Shown here piece by piece: positions 7,681 through 17,152 of a DNA stretch of 64,000 bases. This stretch comes from Pedobacter sp. KBS0701 (lineage in GTDB: Bacteria; Bacteroidota; Bacteroidia; Sphingobacteriales; Sphingobacteriaceae): positions 124,001 through 188,000 of the forward strand of contig NZ_CP042171.1 in assembly GCF_005938645.2 (NCBI RefSeq). Reading direction: 5' to 3'. Made by a program: the position numbers and the translations under genes. The notes beneath the pieces are model-generated. The model worked only from the letters and a program-made list of their open reading frames with translations, ran no database searches and was not told where the DNA came from. Numbering within the stretch: position 1 is the first letter of the stretch; the number at the start of each line of letters is the position of its first letter.

Positions 7681-9105
7681 GTGAAAAAAATACATCTTCT
7701 ATTAATAAAAGCATTTGTGAAGCCATTCATAGCAACATTTTTTGTTATGATGTTTATTCTATTGATGTTTTTTCTGTTTAAATGGATTGATGATTTAATC
7801 GGAAAAGGTTTCGAATGGTACACCATTCTGGAGCTGATGTATTACGCCTCGGCTGCCAATGTATCAATGGCGCTGCCATTATCAGTACTGCTTTCTTCCA
7901 TCATGACTTTTGGTACACTGGGCGAAAATTACGAGCTCGTGGCCATTAAATCGGCAGGTATTTCTTTACAAAAAGCCATGCGCCCCCTTTTTGTGGTGAT
8001 TTTAATGCTCACTGTAGCCTCTTTCTTTTTTGCAAATTATATGTTGCCTAAAGCCAATCTCAAATTTGGCTCACTATTGTATGATATCAGGAATAAAAAA
8101 CTTTCATTTTTAATTAAACCAGGAGTTTTTAATAATGCCATTCCGGGTTATGCCATCCGTGTCGATTCGAAAGAGGAAGACGGTACGCTGCACAATATCA
8201 TGATTTACGATCACCGTGAAAATAATGGCATTCCGAAAGTAATTCTGGCAAAAGAGGGGAAAATGAATAAAACCGCCGATGGTAAGTTTTTGGTGCTTTC
8301 ACTTAAAAATGGTGTACAATACGAAGAGCAATCTTCGAAAAACGGCATGTACAACCCACGGCAGATTTTTACGCGGAACCGTTTTAAAGAAACCTCACCG
8401 CGTTTCGATATGTCTTCTTTCGATGGAAATAAGACCGATCCTAATGCTTTCGGAAACAGCACGCCCATGTTAAACCTGAAAGGGATTGTAAAAAAACGCG
8501 ATTCGCTGACGAAGCAATTGGATACGATGAAAATGCGTACTATTGCTAACCTCAGCAGTAACTTTAAGCAGTTTAATGTGACCAGAGGTTACACCAGGAT
8601 AAAAGCCGTTCCGAAAGAGATTGATGATGTAATATTAAAGAGTATCCCTAACGGATCTCGGAAACTGGCCCTCGATAATGCAAATAGTACCGTTGCAAAT
8701 ATTATGCAGCACGTACCCAACTGGGGTCCACGCCAAACCGATTTAACCGGCGAAATTATTTTTGCCACCGTAGAGTACCAGCGTAAATTTACCCTGGCAG
8801 CATCTTGTATCCTGTTGTTTTTTATTGGTGCTCCATTGGGTGCCATTATTAGAAAAGGGGGTATGGGTTTGCCTGTAGTGGTGGCCATTTGTTTCTTCCT
8901 GGTGTACCACATCATTACCACAGTGGCCGAAAAATCGGCACGTGAAGGGAATTTGAATCCTATATTCGGGATGTGGATTGCGGTAATCGTATTGTCGCCC
9001 CTGGCTGCTTTTTTAACTTATAAAGCTACCGTCGATTCAGCCTTGTTTGATGTAAATTACTACAAGCAGCTCTTGTTTAAGTTGTTTAAAAAGAAGGAAA
9101 AATAG
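7681..9105 (+). CDS. LptF/LptG family permease (LPS export)
   Basis: A 474-residue YjgP/YjgQ-type protein, with a GTG start at 7681. Three transmembrane segments lie in the first 130 residues, followed by a periplasmic domain (about 140-340) and three C-terminal segments ('AASCILLFFIGAPLGAIIRKGGMGLPVVVAICFF' region and after). The 'GAPLGAIIRKGG' motif is the family signature. The protein is the inner-membrane part of the ABC exporter that lifts lipopolysaccharide off the inner membrane. It is longer than proteobacterial LptF/G (about 360) because of an extended periplasmic insert, usual for Bacteroidota. A TACCTTTG element at 7669-7676 is too close to the start to be an ordinary promoter. Confidence 0.9.
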   Translation: MKKIHLLLIKAFVKPFIATFFVMMFILLMFFLFKWIDDLIGKGFEWYTILELMYYASAANVSMALPLSVLLSSIMTFGTLGENYELVAIKSAGISLQKAMRPLFVVILMLTVASFFFANYMLPKANLKFGSLLYDIRNKKLSFLIKPGVFNNAIPGYAIRVDSKEEDGTLHNIMIYDHRENNGIPKVILAKEGKMNKTADGKFLVLSLKNGVQYEEQSSKNGMYNPRQIFTRNRFKETSPRFDMSSFDGNKTDPNAFGNSTPMLNLKGIVKKRDSLTKQLDTMKMRTIANLSSNFKQFNVTRGYTRIKAVPKEIDDVILKSIPNGSRKLALDNANSTVANIMQHVPNWGPRQTDLTGEIIFATVEYQRKFTLAASCILLFFIGAPLGAIIRKGGMGLPVVVAICFFLVYHIITTVAEKSAREGNLNPIFGMWIAVIVLSPLAAFLTYKATVDSALFDVNYYKQLLFKLFKKKEK

Positions 9106-9244
9106 GCCTCTTTTCCTTTACTTACAGATGATATTTTAATCCAAATATTGCTCAATAAGGTTGTACATTTGTATGGGTTATTGTTTGTGGTATAAATTCA
9201 TTTAAATACGCCTTACACACCATTTGCCCCATAATGTTTATAAA

Positions 9245-10456
9245 ATGCAAACAAAATTAAACACAATAGAAGAGGCCATCGCAGACATAAAAGCTGGTAA
9301 AGTGATTATTGTTGTAGATGATGAGAATAGAGAGAACGAAGGTGATTTTTTAACTGCTGCTGAAAATGCAACGCCCGAGATTATTAATTTTATGGCCACT
9401 TATGGCCGTGGTTTAATCTGTGCACCTTTAACAGAAGAACGTTGTAAGGAGTTAAATCTTAATCTGATGGTTGGCAAAAATACGGCAGCTTACGAAACTA
9501 ATTTTACGGTTTCGGTAGATTTGGTTGGCCATGGCTGTACCACGGGGATTTCGGCGAGCGACCGTTCTAAAACGATGCTGGCTTTGGTTAATCCTAAAAC
9601 CGACCCTGAAGAGTTAGGCAGGCCGGGACATATTTTTCCGCTGATAGCTAAAGATGGTGGTGTAATCCGCCGTGCAGGTCATACAGAAGCGGCAGTAGAT
9701 TTAGCGCGTTTAGCCGGCATGAAACCTGCAGGTTTATTGGTAGAGATTTTGAAAGAGGATGGCGAAATGGCCAGGCTTCCTGATTTATTTAAAATTGCCG
9801 AGCAGCATCAGTTAAAAATTATATCAATTGAAGATTTAATCGCCTACCGTTTAACCATGGATAGTTTGATTAAGCAGGAGGTTAGCATCGATTTACCTAC
9901 CGCCTGGGGCGATTTTAAAATGACGGCTTATACACAGCTGGATAATAATGCGACACATTTAGCCATTTCTAAAGGCGAATGGAATACCGACGAACCTATT
10001 TTAGCACGTGTACACAGCTCTTGTGTAACGGGCGATATCTTTGGGTCTTGCCGTTGCGATTGCGGTCCGCAGTTGCACAAAGCATTAGAAATGATCGAAA
10101 AAGAAGGTAAAGGTATTGTGGTGTATATGAACCAGGAGGGTAGAGGTATCGGGCTGATTAATAAATTACGTTCGTATAATTTACAGGATGCCGGTTTTGA
10201 TACGGTTGAAGCGAATATTAAGTTAGGCTTTAAAGGTGATGAACGTGATTATGGCGTGGGAGCGCAGATTCTGCGATCGGAAGGGGTGACTAAAATGCGT
10301 TTAATGAGTAATAACCCAACCAAAAGGGCAGGTTTAATCGGGTATGGCCTGGAAGTGGTCGAAAACATTCCGATCGAAATTGCCAGTAATGTACATAACG
10401 AACGTTATTTAACCACCAAAAGAGATAAAATGGGCCATTCGATTATGAAAGGATAG
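9245..10456 (+). CDS. ribBA: Bifunctional riboflavin enzyme RibBA
   Basis: A 403-residue fusion; the ATG at 9245 is preferred over an upstream TTG. Residues 1-200 are 3,4-dihydroxy-2-butanone-4-phosphate synthase ('[13 protein letters not shown]' acidic Mg-binding loop, '[14 protein letters not shown]'). Residues 205-400 are GTP cyclohydrolase II, with the zinc cysteines in '[16 protein letters not shown]' and '[10 protein letters not shown]'. It makes both precursors of riboflavin: the four-carbon unit from ribulose 5-phosphate and the pyrimidine from GTP. All key residues seen are present. No FMN riboswitch is apparent in the 140-bp upstream gap. A strong terminator follows. Confidence 0.96.
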   Translation: MQTKLNTIEEAIADIKAGKVIIVVDDENRENEGDFLTAAENATPEIINFMATYGRGLICAPLTEERCKELNLNLMVGKNTAAYETNFTVSVDLVGHGCTTGISASDRSKTMLALVNPKTDPEELGRPGHIFPLIAKDGGVIRRAGHTEAAVDLARLAGMKPAGLLVEILKEDGEMARLPDLFKIAEQHQLKIISIEDLIAYRLTMDSLIKQEVSIDLPTAWGDFKMTAYTQLDNNATHLAISKGEWNTDEPILARVHSSCVTGDIFGSCRCDCGPQLHKALEMIEKEGKGIVVYMNQEGRGIGLINKLRSYNLQDAGFDTVEANIKLGFKGDERDYGVGAQILRSEGVTKMRLMSNNPTKRAGLIGYGLEVVENIPIEIASNVHNERYLTTKRDKMGHSIMKG

Positions 10457-10522
10457 TCCAGTTTGCAGTTAACAGTTTGGAGTTGACAGTTTGGAGTCAG
10501 TCCCATAGTCTTAATAACAAGC

Positions 10523-10560
10523 AAAAGCCAGTATTGAACTTACGTTTGGTACTGGCTTTT
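10523..10560 (+). terminator. Rho-independent terminator of ribBA
   Basis: Stem AAAAGCCAGTA (10523-10533) with TACTGGCTTTT (10550-10560), a 16-nt loop, then a run of T. It lies 66 bp after the ribBA stop. Confidence 0.85.
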
Positions 10561-10606
10561 TTTGTTTAATGTAGAATCAAAAACGCTGATTACCCCAGTA
10601 TAATTT

Positions 10607-10741
10607 GTCATCCTGAATGCAGTGAAGGATCTGTCTAGTATGGATCAATGAACCCCAATCAGTCTGCGCTAACTTATCAGTTGTACATAATAAAAGCAAG
10701 TGGTTCTTAGGTTAGAGATTCTTCATTTCATTCAGAATGAC
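10607..10741. repeat. REP-like inverted pair
   Basis: A GTCATCCTGAATGCAGTGAA-type unit at 10607-10632 faces its near reverse complement at 10716-10741 (ending CATTCAGAATGAC). Together they can form one long hairpin. A similar unit appears after the IS element near 12332. These are typical intergenic REP/BIME-like sequences. Confidence 0.65.
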
Positions 10742-10802
10742 AGACTTTTCTAGTTCATTCTCCCTGGAATAGATTTTTTTCTAAACGCTGCCTGCAATCG
10801 TC

Positions 10803-11116
10803 CTTTAGATTTGTTTTGATATTTTATTTAAAGATACCAAGTACTTACTTTGCTTAAATTATAAATCAGATTACCTAAAACGGTAGCGGCACATTAAAAT
10901 TCGTCAAGGTTTTTATGCCTATGAAATGATTCAATCCGTTACCGTTTTTTCCCTTAGTGCTTTAGATTTGTTTTGATATTTTATTTAAAGATACCAAGTA
11001 CTTACTTTGCTTAAATTATAAATCAGATTACCTAAAACGGTAGCGGCACATTAAAATTCGTCAAGGTTTTTATGCCTATGAAATGATTCAATCCGTTACC
11101 GTTTTTTCCCTTAGTG
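10803..11116 (+). repeat. Exact 157-bp tandem duplication of the IS left end
   Basis: 10803-10959 and 10960-11116 are identical by eye over 157 bp and directly abut. The first copy begins precisely at the inferred left end of the IS. Each copy contains the promoter-like segment and the first (target-type) hairpin; the second (donor-type) hairpin downstream is present only once. The short motif CTTAG near both ends of the unit could have mediated the duplication. Confidence 0.92.
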
Positions 11117-11165
11117 ACCAGATAACAATTAGGGTAATACCCATTATTAAGGACTAGGATCGATG
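11016..11165 (+). ncRNA. Candidate IS110 bridge RNA
   Basis: Two consecutive hairpins lie upstream of the transposase. Hairpin 1: stem AAAACGGTAGCGG (11034-11046) with CCGTTACCGTTTT (11093-11105). Its loop holds ATTCGTC (11056-11062), close to the left target AATCGTC, and GAAATGA (11080-11086), the exact reverse complement of the right target TCATTTC. Hairpin 2: stem CCTTAGT (11109-11115) with ACTAGG (11153-11158) and apical GGG-TAATA-CCC. It holds ATAACAAT (11122-11129), identical to the right end of the IS (12246-12253), and TTAAGGA (11147-11153), complementary with one mismatch to the left end TCCTTTA. A TACTTTG element at 11003-11009 could be the promoter. The RNA ends are estimated. Confidence 0.8.
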
Positions 11166-11208
11166 GGGTAAAACTTAGGTAACCATTACAAACATAAAAA
11201 ATAGCAGG

Positions 11209-12231
11209 ATGATTGCCACTACAAAATTTTTTATCGGTATTGATATTTCCAAACCGCACTTCGATGTTGCATTAATGGCCGTTGTGAACCATGTAAAACA
11301 GGAAATAGCCACCGCACGGTTTGATAACACCGCTCCAGGTATAAAGCTATTTGAGAAGTGGTTGAAATCTCAGAAAACCACATTCAATGGGGACTCCCTG
11401 GTTGTCATGGAAAATACGGGGATCTATCATCGTTTAATATGGACTTTCTGCAGCAACAGAAATCTGCCCATCCATATTGGCAATGCCGCCCATATCAAAT
11501 GGAGTTTTGGGATAGCAAGGGGCAAAAATGATAAAATAGACAGTATCCGTTTATGCAACTATGCCTTTAAGGAAGCGGATGACCTAAAGGCTACAGCTGC
11601 CCTGGATCCCGAACTGATGCTCCTGAAAGATCTGATATCAGCGAGGACAAAGCTGCTCAAACAAAGGTCCGGCATTAGCGTTTCGGTAAAAGAACTTGGC
11701 AATGTCAATGGTAAAGAACATCAGAAACTGATTGAAAAAGCACTTAAAAATGCAATTGAGGGTATCGCAAAGTCAATCAGGAACCTCGAAGATCAGATCA
11801 AAAAAATTATCACAGGAAACCAGGGTTTCAAGCAGAACTACAAACTATTGCTCAGTATCCCTGGGATAGGACATGTTACCGCAGTATACCTGATTGGCTG
11901 CACTGGAAATTTTGCAGGGCGCCCCAGCGGAAAAGAACTGGCCTGTTATGCAGGGGTTGTACCATTTGAACACAGCAGTGGTATAAGTATCAAAGGTAAA
12001 ACAAGAGTACACCGGATGGCCAATAAAGAGCTTAAAAGATTGCTGCATATGTGTGCATTATCTTTGATTCAACATAATCAGGAATTCAAAACATATTACA
12101 ATAGAAAAAAGGATGAAGGGAAGCACAGCATGAGCATAATTAATGCCGTTAGAAACAAGATAGCATTAAGAGTTGCTGCTGTTATAAAAAATCAAGCCAG
12201 CTATAAAAATAACTATAAAATAGCTGCTTAA
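11209..12231 (+). CDS. IS110-family transposase (RNA-guided recombinase)
   Basis: A 340-residue protein with the IS110 two-domain layout. The N-terminal RuvC-like DEDD domain shows 'GIDISK' (D12), 'VVMENTG' (E68) and 'KNDKIDSIR' (D108, D111). A central coiled-coil region (about 135-205) follows, then the C-terminal Tnp domain with 'LLSIPGIG', 'CYAGVVPFEHSSGISIKGK' (candidate nucleophile Ser257) and 'NKELKRLLHMCAL'. The usual length is 300-400 residues, and all catalytic motifs are present, so it may be active. These enzymes recombine the circular IS with a target chosen by the bridge RNA encoded at the element's end. Confidence 0.95.
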   Translation: MIATTKFFIGIDISKPHFDVALMAVVNHVKQEIATARFDNTAPGIKLFEKWLKSQKTTFNGDSLVVMENTGIYHRLIWTFCSNRNLPIHIGNAAHIKWSFGIARGKNDKIDSIRLCNYAFKEADDLKATAALDPELMLLKDLISARTKLLKQRSGISVSVKELGNVNGKEHQKLIEKALKNAIEGIAKSIRNLEDQIKKIITGNQGFKQNYKLLLSIPGIGHVTAVYLIGCTGNFAGRPSGKELACYAGVVPFEHSSGISIKGKTRVHRMANKELKRLLHMCALSLIQHNQEFKTYYNRKKDEGKHSMSIINAVRNKIALRVAAVIKNQASYKNNYKIAA

Positions 12232-12254
12232 AATTTGTTTTTATCATAACAATC

Positions 12255-12647
12255 ATTTCGACCGGAGTGCAACGGAGTGGAGAAATCTATTTTGCTCGTT
12301 TCTGAGTCGGTTAATCCGAAAGCAAATTTTGTCATTCTGCAAGCAGTGAAGGATCTTTATACTTAACCTAAATAGCCACCGATTTTTAACCATATAAGAA
12401 ATATAAGATCATGTAAGCCCCCTGGTGTCGATTAATCATCATGCGGTTCGTCCTCCTGAACTTGTTTTATTAGTTGCATTGATTGTTTTCAATGGTCTAA
12501 TAGCTAATCGTGGTCAGAATCTATGTTGCACGGTTGTTTATTAATTCAAAACCAGGATGCAATAGGCATTAAGTTCCGGCCTGTGCGCAAATGACGCTCT
12601 CGCCCATACCAATGAACTATTGACCAATGAACAAATGAACAATCGGT
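12255..12647. repeat. REP/BIME-like repeats downstream of the IS, no gene
   Basis: The right part of the interrupted REP unit (ATTTCGACCGGAGTGCAACG and on, 12255-12288) is followed by a second REP-type unit near 12330-12356 (GTCATTCTGCAAGCAGTGAA). Next come an 'aaccatataagaaatataag' phrase and a run of degenerate 'aatgaac/ccaatga' heptamers at about 12605-12640. No coding sequence is supported. Confidence 0.6.
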
Positions 12648-15600
12648 CTACCTCCTTTGGTTCCCTTTACTCTGGTTGATAATCGCTTCTTTATTAATAG
12701 ATTTATTCGTTTTAACCGGTGTATCCCCCTGTTTCCTTTTCAGGTTCCGGCGATAAGCACCAGAAATTTTCTGAATAAACTCCTTAAAAGTATCAAACTG
12801 CTGGGTATATACCAGACCGAAAGAGGTTACGTTTGCGGTTGAACTAATCCCGCTGTTTAAGAATATACTCTGTTGCGTGGGTGGTTTATTTGCCGCTTTT
12901 ACCGTCAGGCTTCCATCTTTTTTAATCAGGAAAAGTCCCTCAACCTCTCTGCCTACATTATCTTTAGAGAAATCGATAACGGTAAAATCGTTGGCACTAT
13001 TCCGGTCTACAATACCGGCATTAATAATTAAACGATCGTTAAAGAATTTAAACGATGCGTTGGCCTCGCTTAACGAACGTACGTTCAAATCGACAAAGTT
13101 TAAGTTTAACGAAGAAAGTACGTTGTTAAACTGATTAAAAACCAATTCCGTAGCTGTACTGGTAGCAGTTGAGCTCAACTGGTTCCCAATCGACTGCCCT
13201 CCATTTCCGGGAGCGAAACTTCTTCTGATAATTAAACTGAATGCCTGAAGGTTCAGGTTGTTCTGATCGCTAAAATAGGTTTGCAATTCTTCTTTAATTG
13301 AAGGTTGTGCAGGGAAATTGATATCGAGCTTAATATCCGGTTTTAGCAGTAAACCTGTTAAGCCCATCTCTACCTCGGTATTTACCCTTTGGTTGGCATT
13401 GCTGCTGGCATCGCGGTTTGCCGCCTTGTAAAGGTCGTTCAAACTTGCCCTTAACGCGTATACCGCTTTTAAGTTAATCTGTGCCGCAGTAGGATTACCT
13501 GTCCAGCGGATGGTTCCACCTTGCCTGATCTCGAATTTTTTGTTGATCACCTCCTGGGCTGTAAAATCAAAACTTCCGGTCTCAATAATATAATCGCCAG
13601 ACATTTCGAAATCACCGACACTATTGATGTTTAAGGCCAGCTCGGCATTACCCTTGCCACTTAAATTGCCCAGGGTGGTATATATGTTCGCTGTGGTATT
13701 CGGATCAATGGTTAATTTGAAACTCAAGGTTAAACCATCAAAGTTTGTTCTTTTCTTAACCAGCACAGTCGAATCGCGGCTCACGAAATTAATGAAATCT
13801 TTATCCGATATGGTTTCAGAGCTGTTTAGCGGTAGGTTAAATATAGTTCCTTTTTCCGTTTTCGCCTTAATGTCGATCTTCATTTTATTGGTCGGGCCCG
13901 TAAACGTAAATACACCTGTGCCATAGGCCCGGCCATAGTAGATGGAATTGTCTTTCGCGGTAGTGTTTAAGGCCATTAGGCTGTTGGCATTCACCTTTAC
14001 ATTCAGTGTCGGGTAGTTAATATCATTTAAATCTACGGTTCCGCTTGCTGTGGCTTCGTGGCCCTCCAGGTCGTTAAGTACAAAATCTTCGAGGTTAATT
14101 ACACTATTGTTTACTTCAACCTTATCGGTAATCACGTAGGTGGTTTTAAGGTAGTTTACCATCAGCTGTCCCTTATCTAACGATAAAGTTCCGTTAATTT
14201 CTGGTTTGTCTAACTTACCTTTTACGGTTAAATCAGCTGAGATATTTCCTTTTAAATTGGATACCAGTTGTTTAACAAAAGGCTCCAGTACGGTGAGCTT
14301 GCTGTCATCCATTTTAACGCTGAGGTCGATTACTTTTTCTTTTAGATCGAGATTTCCGGTCAGTTTAAAATTCTCCGAATTGTCGGCCACAATGCGGGTA
14401 AATACATTAAGCTTTTGGCTTTCATTGCTGTATGATGAGGTATCGGTTAAGGTACCGATATAGATATCGTTAAAGTTTAACGAATCGATTTTTAAGTCGT
14501 CTGTTACCCTGAGTGTTTTTAATACGCCATACATATCAGTCTTCCCGTTAACGTTTCCACCCAATTTAACACCAAAACCTTTGGTAAAAGGGTTCAGGGT
14601 TTTTAAGCTAAAATCTTTAAAGCCAACGCTGATCAAATCTTTAGGGTCTTCAGAAATTAATCCATCAATAACAACCTGTTGCTTTCCGTTGGTTAAATCG
14701 AAATTACTGATCTCGGTTTTACCATTGTTCAGCACAATTCGTACTTTCTCCTGGATGCGCCATTCTTCGTTATTGATTTTTAAGATAGAAGGCAATACGC
14801 TTAACCTTGCCGTAGTATCCTGGTTTTTGGTAAACTCTACCAGTCCGTTTAAATCGAGCTGATTATCTTCGTCGGCGTTCGACATTTTTACGTTGAAGGC
14901 CAGACTGTCGTTCCGAAGGATGTTGGAAATGTTTACATCTTTAATAAATAAACTGTCGTTAAGCTGCACCCGGTCAGAAGTTACAATCAGTTGAAGCTGT
15001 TGTGTGGTGGTATTTTCATCGAGGATGATATTGTTTACGATAATGCCATTGTATTTTAGTTTCTTTACAAAACCATTCAGCGTGGCGGTATTATTCCGCG
15101 AATCGAAATCTCCGGTTAATGTAGCGCCCTCTTCTAATTCCAGGCCTGGTACAAATATCTGCGCCAGCGGTTCGAATTTTTTAACCTTCAGGTTAAACTG
15201 AAAAATCTGGTTTTTGTATTTTATAATATCAGCCTTTAATGAAGGGATATAGGTTTTTGCGATGGCTTTATAGTAAGAAACAATAGAATTTAAATCATAT
15301 TCTCCTTTAATACTGGCATCTAAAATATCCGACCGGATATCCAGTACGCGGCTGGCACCTGTGCCATTGGCCATTAATTGTACCGAATCTACAGTATAAA
15401 TGCCTTTGGGATTTTGCAGCCTGATCTCTTCAATCAATAACTTACCGGATATGTTATTCAGGTTGGTGCCCGAAAAATTAGTGGTAAATTTGGCATCCAC
15501 CATCAACGAATCTTTCAGGAGTTTTAAGGCTTTTAAACGGGCCTTGGAAATGGTTGCGTTAAAATTGAATACCGGCAGTTTAGGGTTCAGGTTAACACCG

Positions 15601-17078
15601 CCATCAAATACCAGTTTAATGTTTCGGTCGTTAATGCTCAGCTTGCCATCAAAATATTTTTTATCAAAGGTGCCATCAATCTTTACGTTACGGTACCTGT
15701 ATTTGTTAAAGTCGATATAATCTACATCGCCGTTTATTTTTTCGGTTAAATCTTTTAATTCCGTTCCGCGGCCTTTTACATATAAAGAAGAGCTGATCCG
15801 GCCCAGGCTTTTTTCATCAAGCAGGTTACCCAGGTTAAAATCGTAGGTTTTTACGTTCCCGGTATACGACGGAATATCGTTTTTATCGATTTTCATATTC
15901 ACATCCGAAACGATGCGGCCCAGTTTGGTTTTAAATTCGCCGTAGGCAATAAAGTCGTTTTGGAAACCCGTAAAACTTCCGTTGAAGTTAATGTTGCCAA
16001 ATTTGTTTACAATTACCGGAACAATTTTCTTTTTGCTGTTGGTAATGCCCGCCAGCACTTCCTCAAGATCGGTTTTATTTGTTCCTGCCATTTCGATGTT
16101 CAGGTCCATAAAAGTTTCTTTCCATTTCGGAAGCCCTTTTAAAATAAAGTCACCTTTAATGTGTGTAGCCTTCCCAGTCCTTAATGATAATTTTTTGGCT
16201 TTAAGGTTATTCACTAAACCTGTAATCTGACCATCAACATCGAGGTCGAGTTTCATGGTATTCATTTCAGGTGCAAAAAACGCAACATCTCTGGAGGTGA
16301 TATGACTATCTTTAAAAATAGCCTTCATCCGTACATTGTCTACGTAATGGTTAAAATCTTTATAGCTTTTAAATCGCATCTGGTAGTAGTTGGTTAAACG
16401 GCTCTGATTGGTTTCGAGCAGCAGGTTTTTCAGCTCTATGGCATTACTGTCTATCGTGGTTTGGGCCGTTAAGTTTTTCAGGTAAAATCCGCTACGCTCT
16501 TTAAAAGTGAGGTTTTTGATATTGGTTTTAATCAAATGGTTTTTTGTGTCCAATCCTTCAAAAATTCCACTCAGCTGTTTAACGTTTACGTTATCGAAGT
16601 TTACACTTTTGCCCTGCACGGTATCTTTTGCACTGTAGTTGATGTACCTGAACGCAAACTTATTTAAAATAAGGCGGCCTAGATTTACATCAAAAGGCTT
16701 ACTTTTCTTTTTCTTTACCTTAGGTTTACCAGAATCGAAGTAGTTAATGATAAAATCGAGATTAGAAGACTTATCTTTGAAATCCTTTAGGAAAAACTGG
16801 CCATCGTTAATTTGAACGGTACTGATATCAATGATCTTTTTATCGATAGATAATTGATTAATATCGACCATAAACTGAGGCGTGCTCAATAAAGTGTCTT
16901 TTTGTAAATCTAAAACCAATAAATCTTCGAGTACAATAGATTTAAAAGGCTTGATATAGAGACTCTTGATTGATATAGTGGTTTTAAGCTCTTTAGATAA
17001 GTATGCGGCAGCTTTCTGCGCAAAATAAGTTTGAACAGGCTTAAATTGTAGCGAAAAAATAAGAAGCGCAAGCAGCAA
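12648..17078 (-). CDS. TamB-like translocation/assembly protein
   Basis: A very long protein (at least 1476 residues) made of repeated beta-strand 'NG.....D.......L.L' units, with the conserved C-terminal TamB (DUF490) domain at about 1050-1420: 'GNAELALNINSVGDFEMSGDY', 'EIRQGGTIRWTGNPTAAQIN', 'PDIKLDINFPAQ'. TamB-like proteins are inner-membrane-anchored beta-taco tubes spanning the periplasm and are implicated in moving lipids or outer-membrane proteins. Start problem: the first usable codon is TTG at 17078, which falls inside the hydrophobic anchor. The basic-plus-hydrophobic anchor ('KKLFKILLWVIASIILLL') extends in frame up to about 17129 without ATG, GTG or TTG, so an ATT start is possible. 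Confidence 0.88.
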   Translation of the reverse strand: MLLALLIFSLQFKPVQTYFAQKAAAYLSKELKTTISIKSLYIKPFKSIVLEDLLVLDLQKDTLLSTPQFMVDINQLSIDKKIIDISTVQINDGQFFLKDFKDKSSNLDFIINYFDSGKPKVKKKKSKPFDVNLGRLILNKFAFRYINYSAKDTVQGKSVNFDNVNVKQLSGIFEGLDTKNHLIKTNIKNLTFKERSGFYLKNLTAQTTIDSNAIELKNLLLETNQSRLTNYYQMRFKSYKDFNHYVDNVRMKAIFKDSHITSRDVAFFAPEMNTMKLDLDVDGQITGLVNNLKAKKLSLRTGKATHIKGDFILKGLPKWKETFMDLNIEMAGTNKTDLEEVLAGITNSKKKIVPVIVNKFGNINFNGSFTGFQNDFIAYGEFKTKLGRIVSDVNMKIDKNDIPSYTGNVKTYDFNLGNLLDEKSLGRISSSLYVKGRGTELKDLTEKINGDVDYIDFNKYRYRNVKIDGTFDKKYFDGKLSINDRNIKLVFDGGVNLNPKLPVFNFNATISKARLKALKLLKDSLMVDAKFTTNFSGTNLNNISGKLLIEEIRLQNPKGIYTVDSVQLMANGTGASRVLDIRSDILDASIKGEYDLNSIVSYYKAIAKTYIPSLKADIIKYKNQIFQFNLKVKKFEPLAQIFVPGLELEEGATLTGDFDSRNNTATLNGFVKKLKYNGIIVNNIILDENTTTQQLQLIVTSDRVQLNDSLFIKDVNISNILRNDSLAFNVKMSNADEDNQLDLNGLVEFTKNQDTTARLSVLPSILKINNEEWRIQEKVRIVLNNGKTEISNFDLTNGKQQVVIDGLISEDPKDLISVGFKDFSLKTLNPFTKGFGVKLGGNVNGKTDMYGVLKTLRVTDDLKIDSLNFNDIYIGTLTDTSSYSNESQKLNVFTRIVADNSENFKLTGNLDLKEKVIDLSVKMDDSKLTVLEPFVKQLVSNLKGNISADLTVKGKLDKPEINGTLSLDKGQLMVNYLKTTYVITDKVEVNNSVINLEDFVLNDLEGHEATASGTVDLNDINYPTLNVKVNANSLMALNTTAKDNSIYYGRAYGTGVFTFTGPTNKMKIDIKAKTEKGTIFNLPLNSSETISDKDFINFVSRDSTVLVKKRTNFDGLTLSFKLTIDPNTTANIYTTLGNLSGKGNAELALNINSVGDFEMSGDYIIETGSFDFTAQEVINKKFEIRQGGTIRWTGNPTAAQINLKAVYALRASLNDLYKAANRDASSNANQRVNTEVEMGLTGLLLKPDIKLDINFPAQPSIKEELQTYFSDQNNLNLQAFSLIIRRSFAPGNGGQSIGNQLSSTATSTATELVFNQFNNVLSSLNLNFVDLNVRSLSEANASFKFFNDRLIINAGIVDRNSANDFTVIDFSKDNVGREVEGLFLIKKDGSLTVKAANKPPTQQSIFLNSGISSTANVTSFGLVYTQQFDTFKEFIQKISGAYRRNLKRKQGDTPVKTNKSINKEAIINQSKGNQRR

Positions 17079-17125
17079 GATGATTGATGCGATTACCCAA
17101 AGGAGTATTTTAAATAGTTTTTTAA

Positions 17126-17133
17126 TAATTTTG
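17126..17133 (+). promoter_or_regulatory. Candidate -7 element for tsaD
   Basis: TAATTTTG fits the Bacteroidota -7 consensus TAnnTTTG and lies 20 bp before the tsaD TTG start. No clear -33 TTG is visible, so support is limited. Confidence 0.35.
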
Positions 17134-17152
17134 CAGCTTAAATATTAATAAT

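Larger units (their letters stand above)
10803..12254 (+). mobile_element. IS110-family insertion sequence, about 1.45 kb
   Basis: The element holds one transposase gene with a long non-coding left end (406 bp) and a very short right end (23 bp after the stop). Boundaries were set by the target: the left flank ends ...GCAATCG-TC and the right flank begins TC-ATTTCGACC. Joining them at one TC restores CGTCATTTCGACC, a REP motif present intact at 43883 (CGTCATTTCGA). This implies a TC core dinucleotide and no other duplication, as expected for this family. There are no terminal inverted repeats, also as expected. The element has inserted into a REP-like repeat. Ends could shift by the 2 core bases. 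Confidence 0.85.

Noticed and set aside
9106..9244. FMN riboswitch before ribBA
   Set aside because: The gap is only 140 bp and shows none of the conserved FMN-aptamer segments.
12648..17078. Several plus-strand frames of 60-106 codons
   Set aside because: Shadows of the long TamB-like gene on the other strand; they lack family matches.
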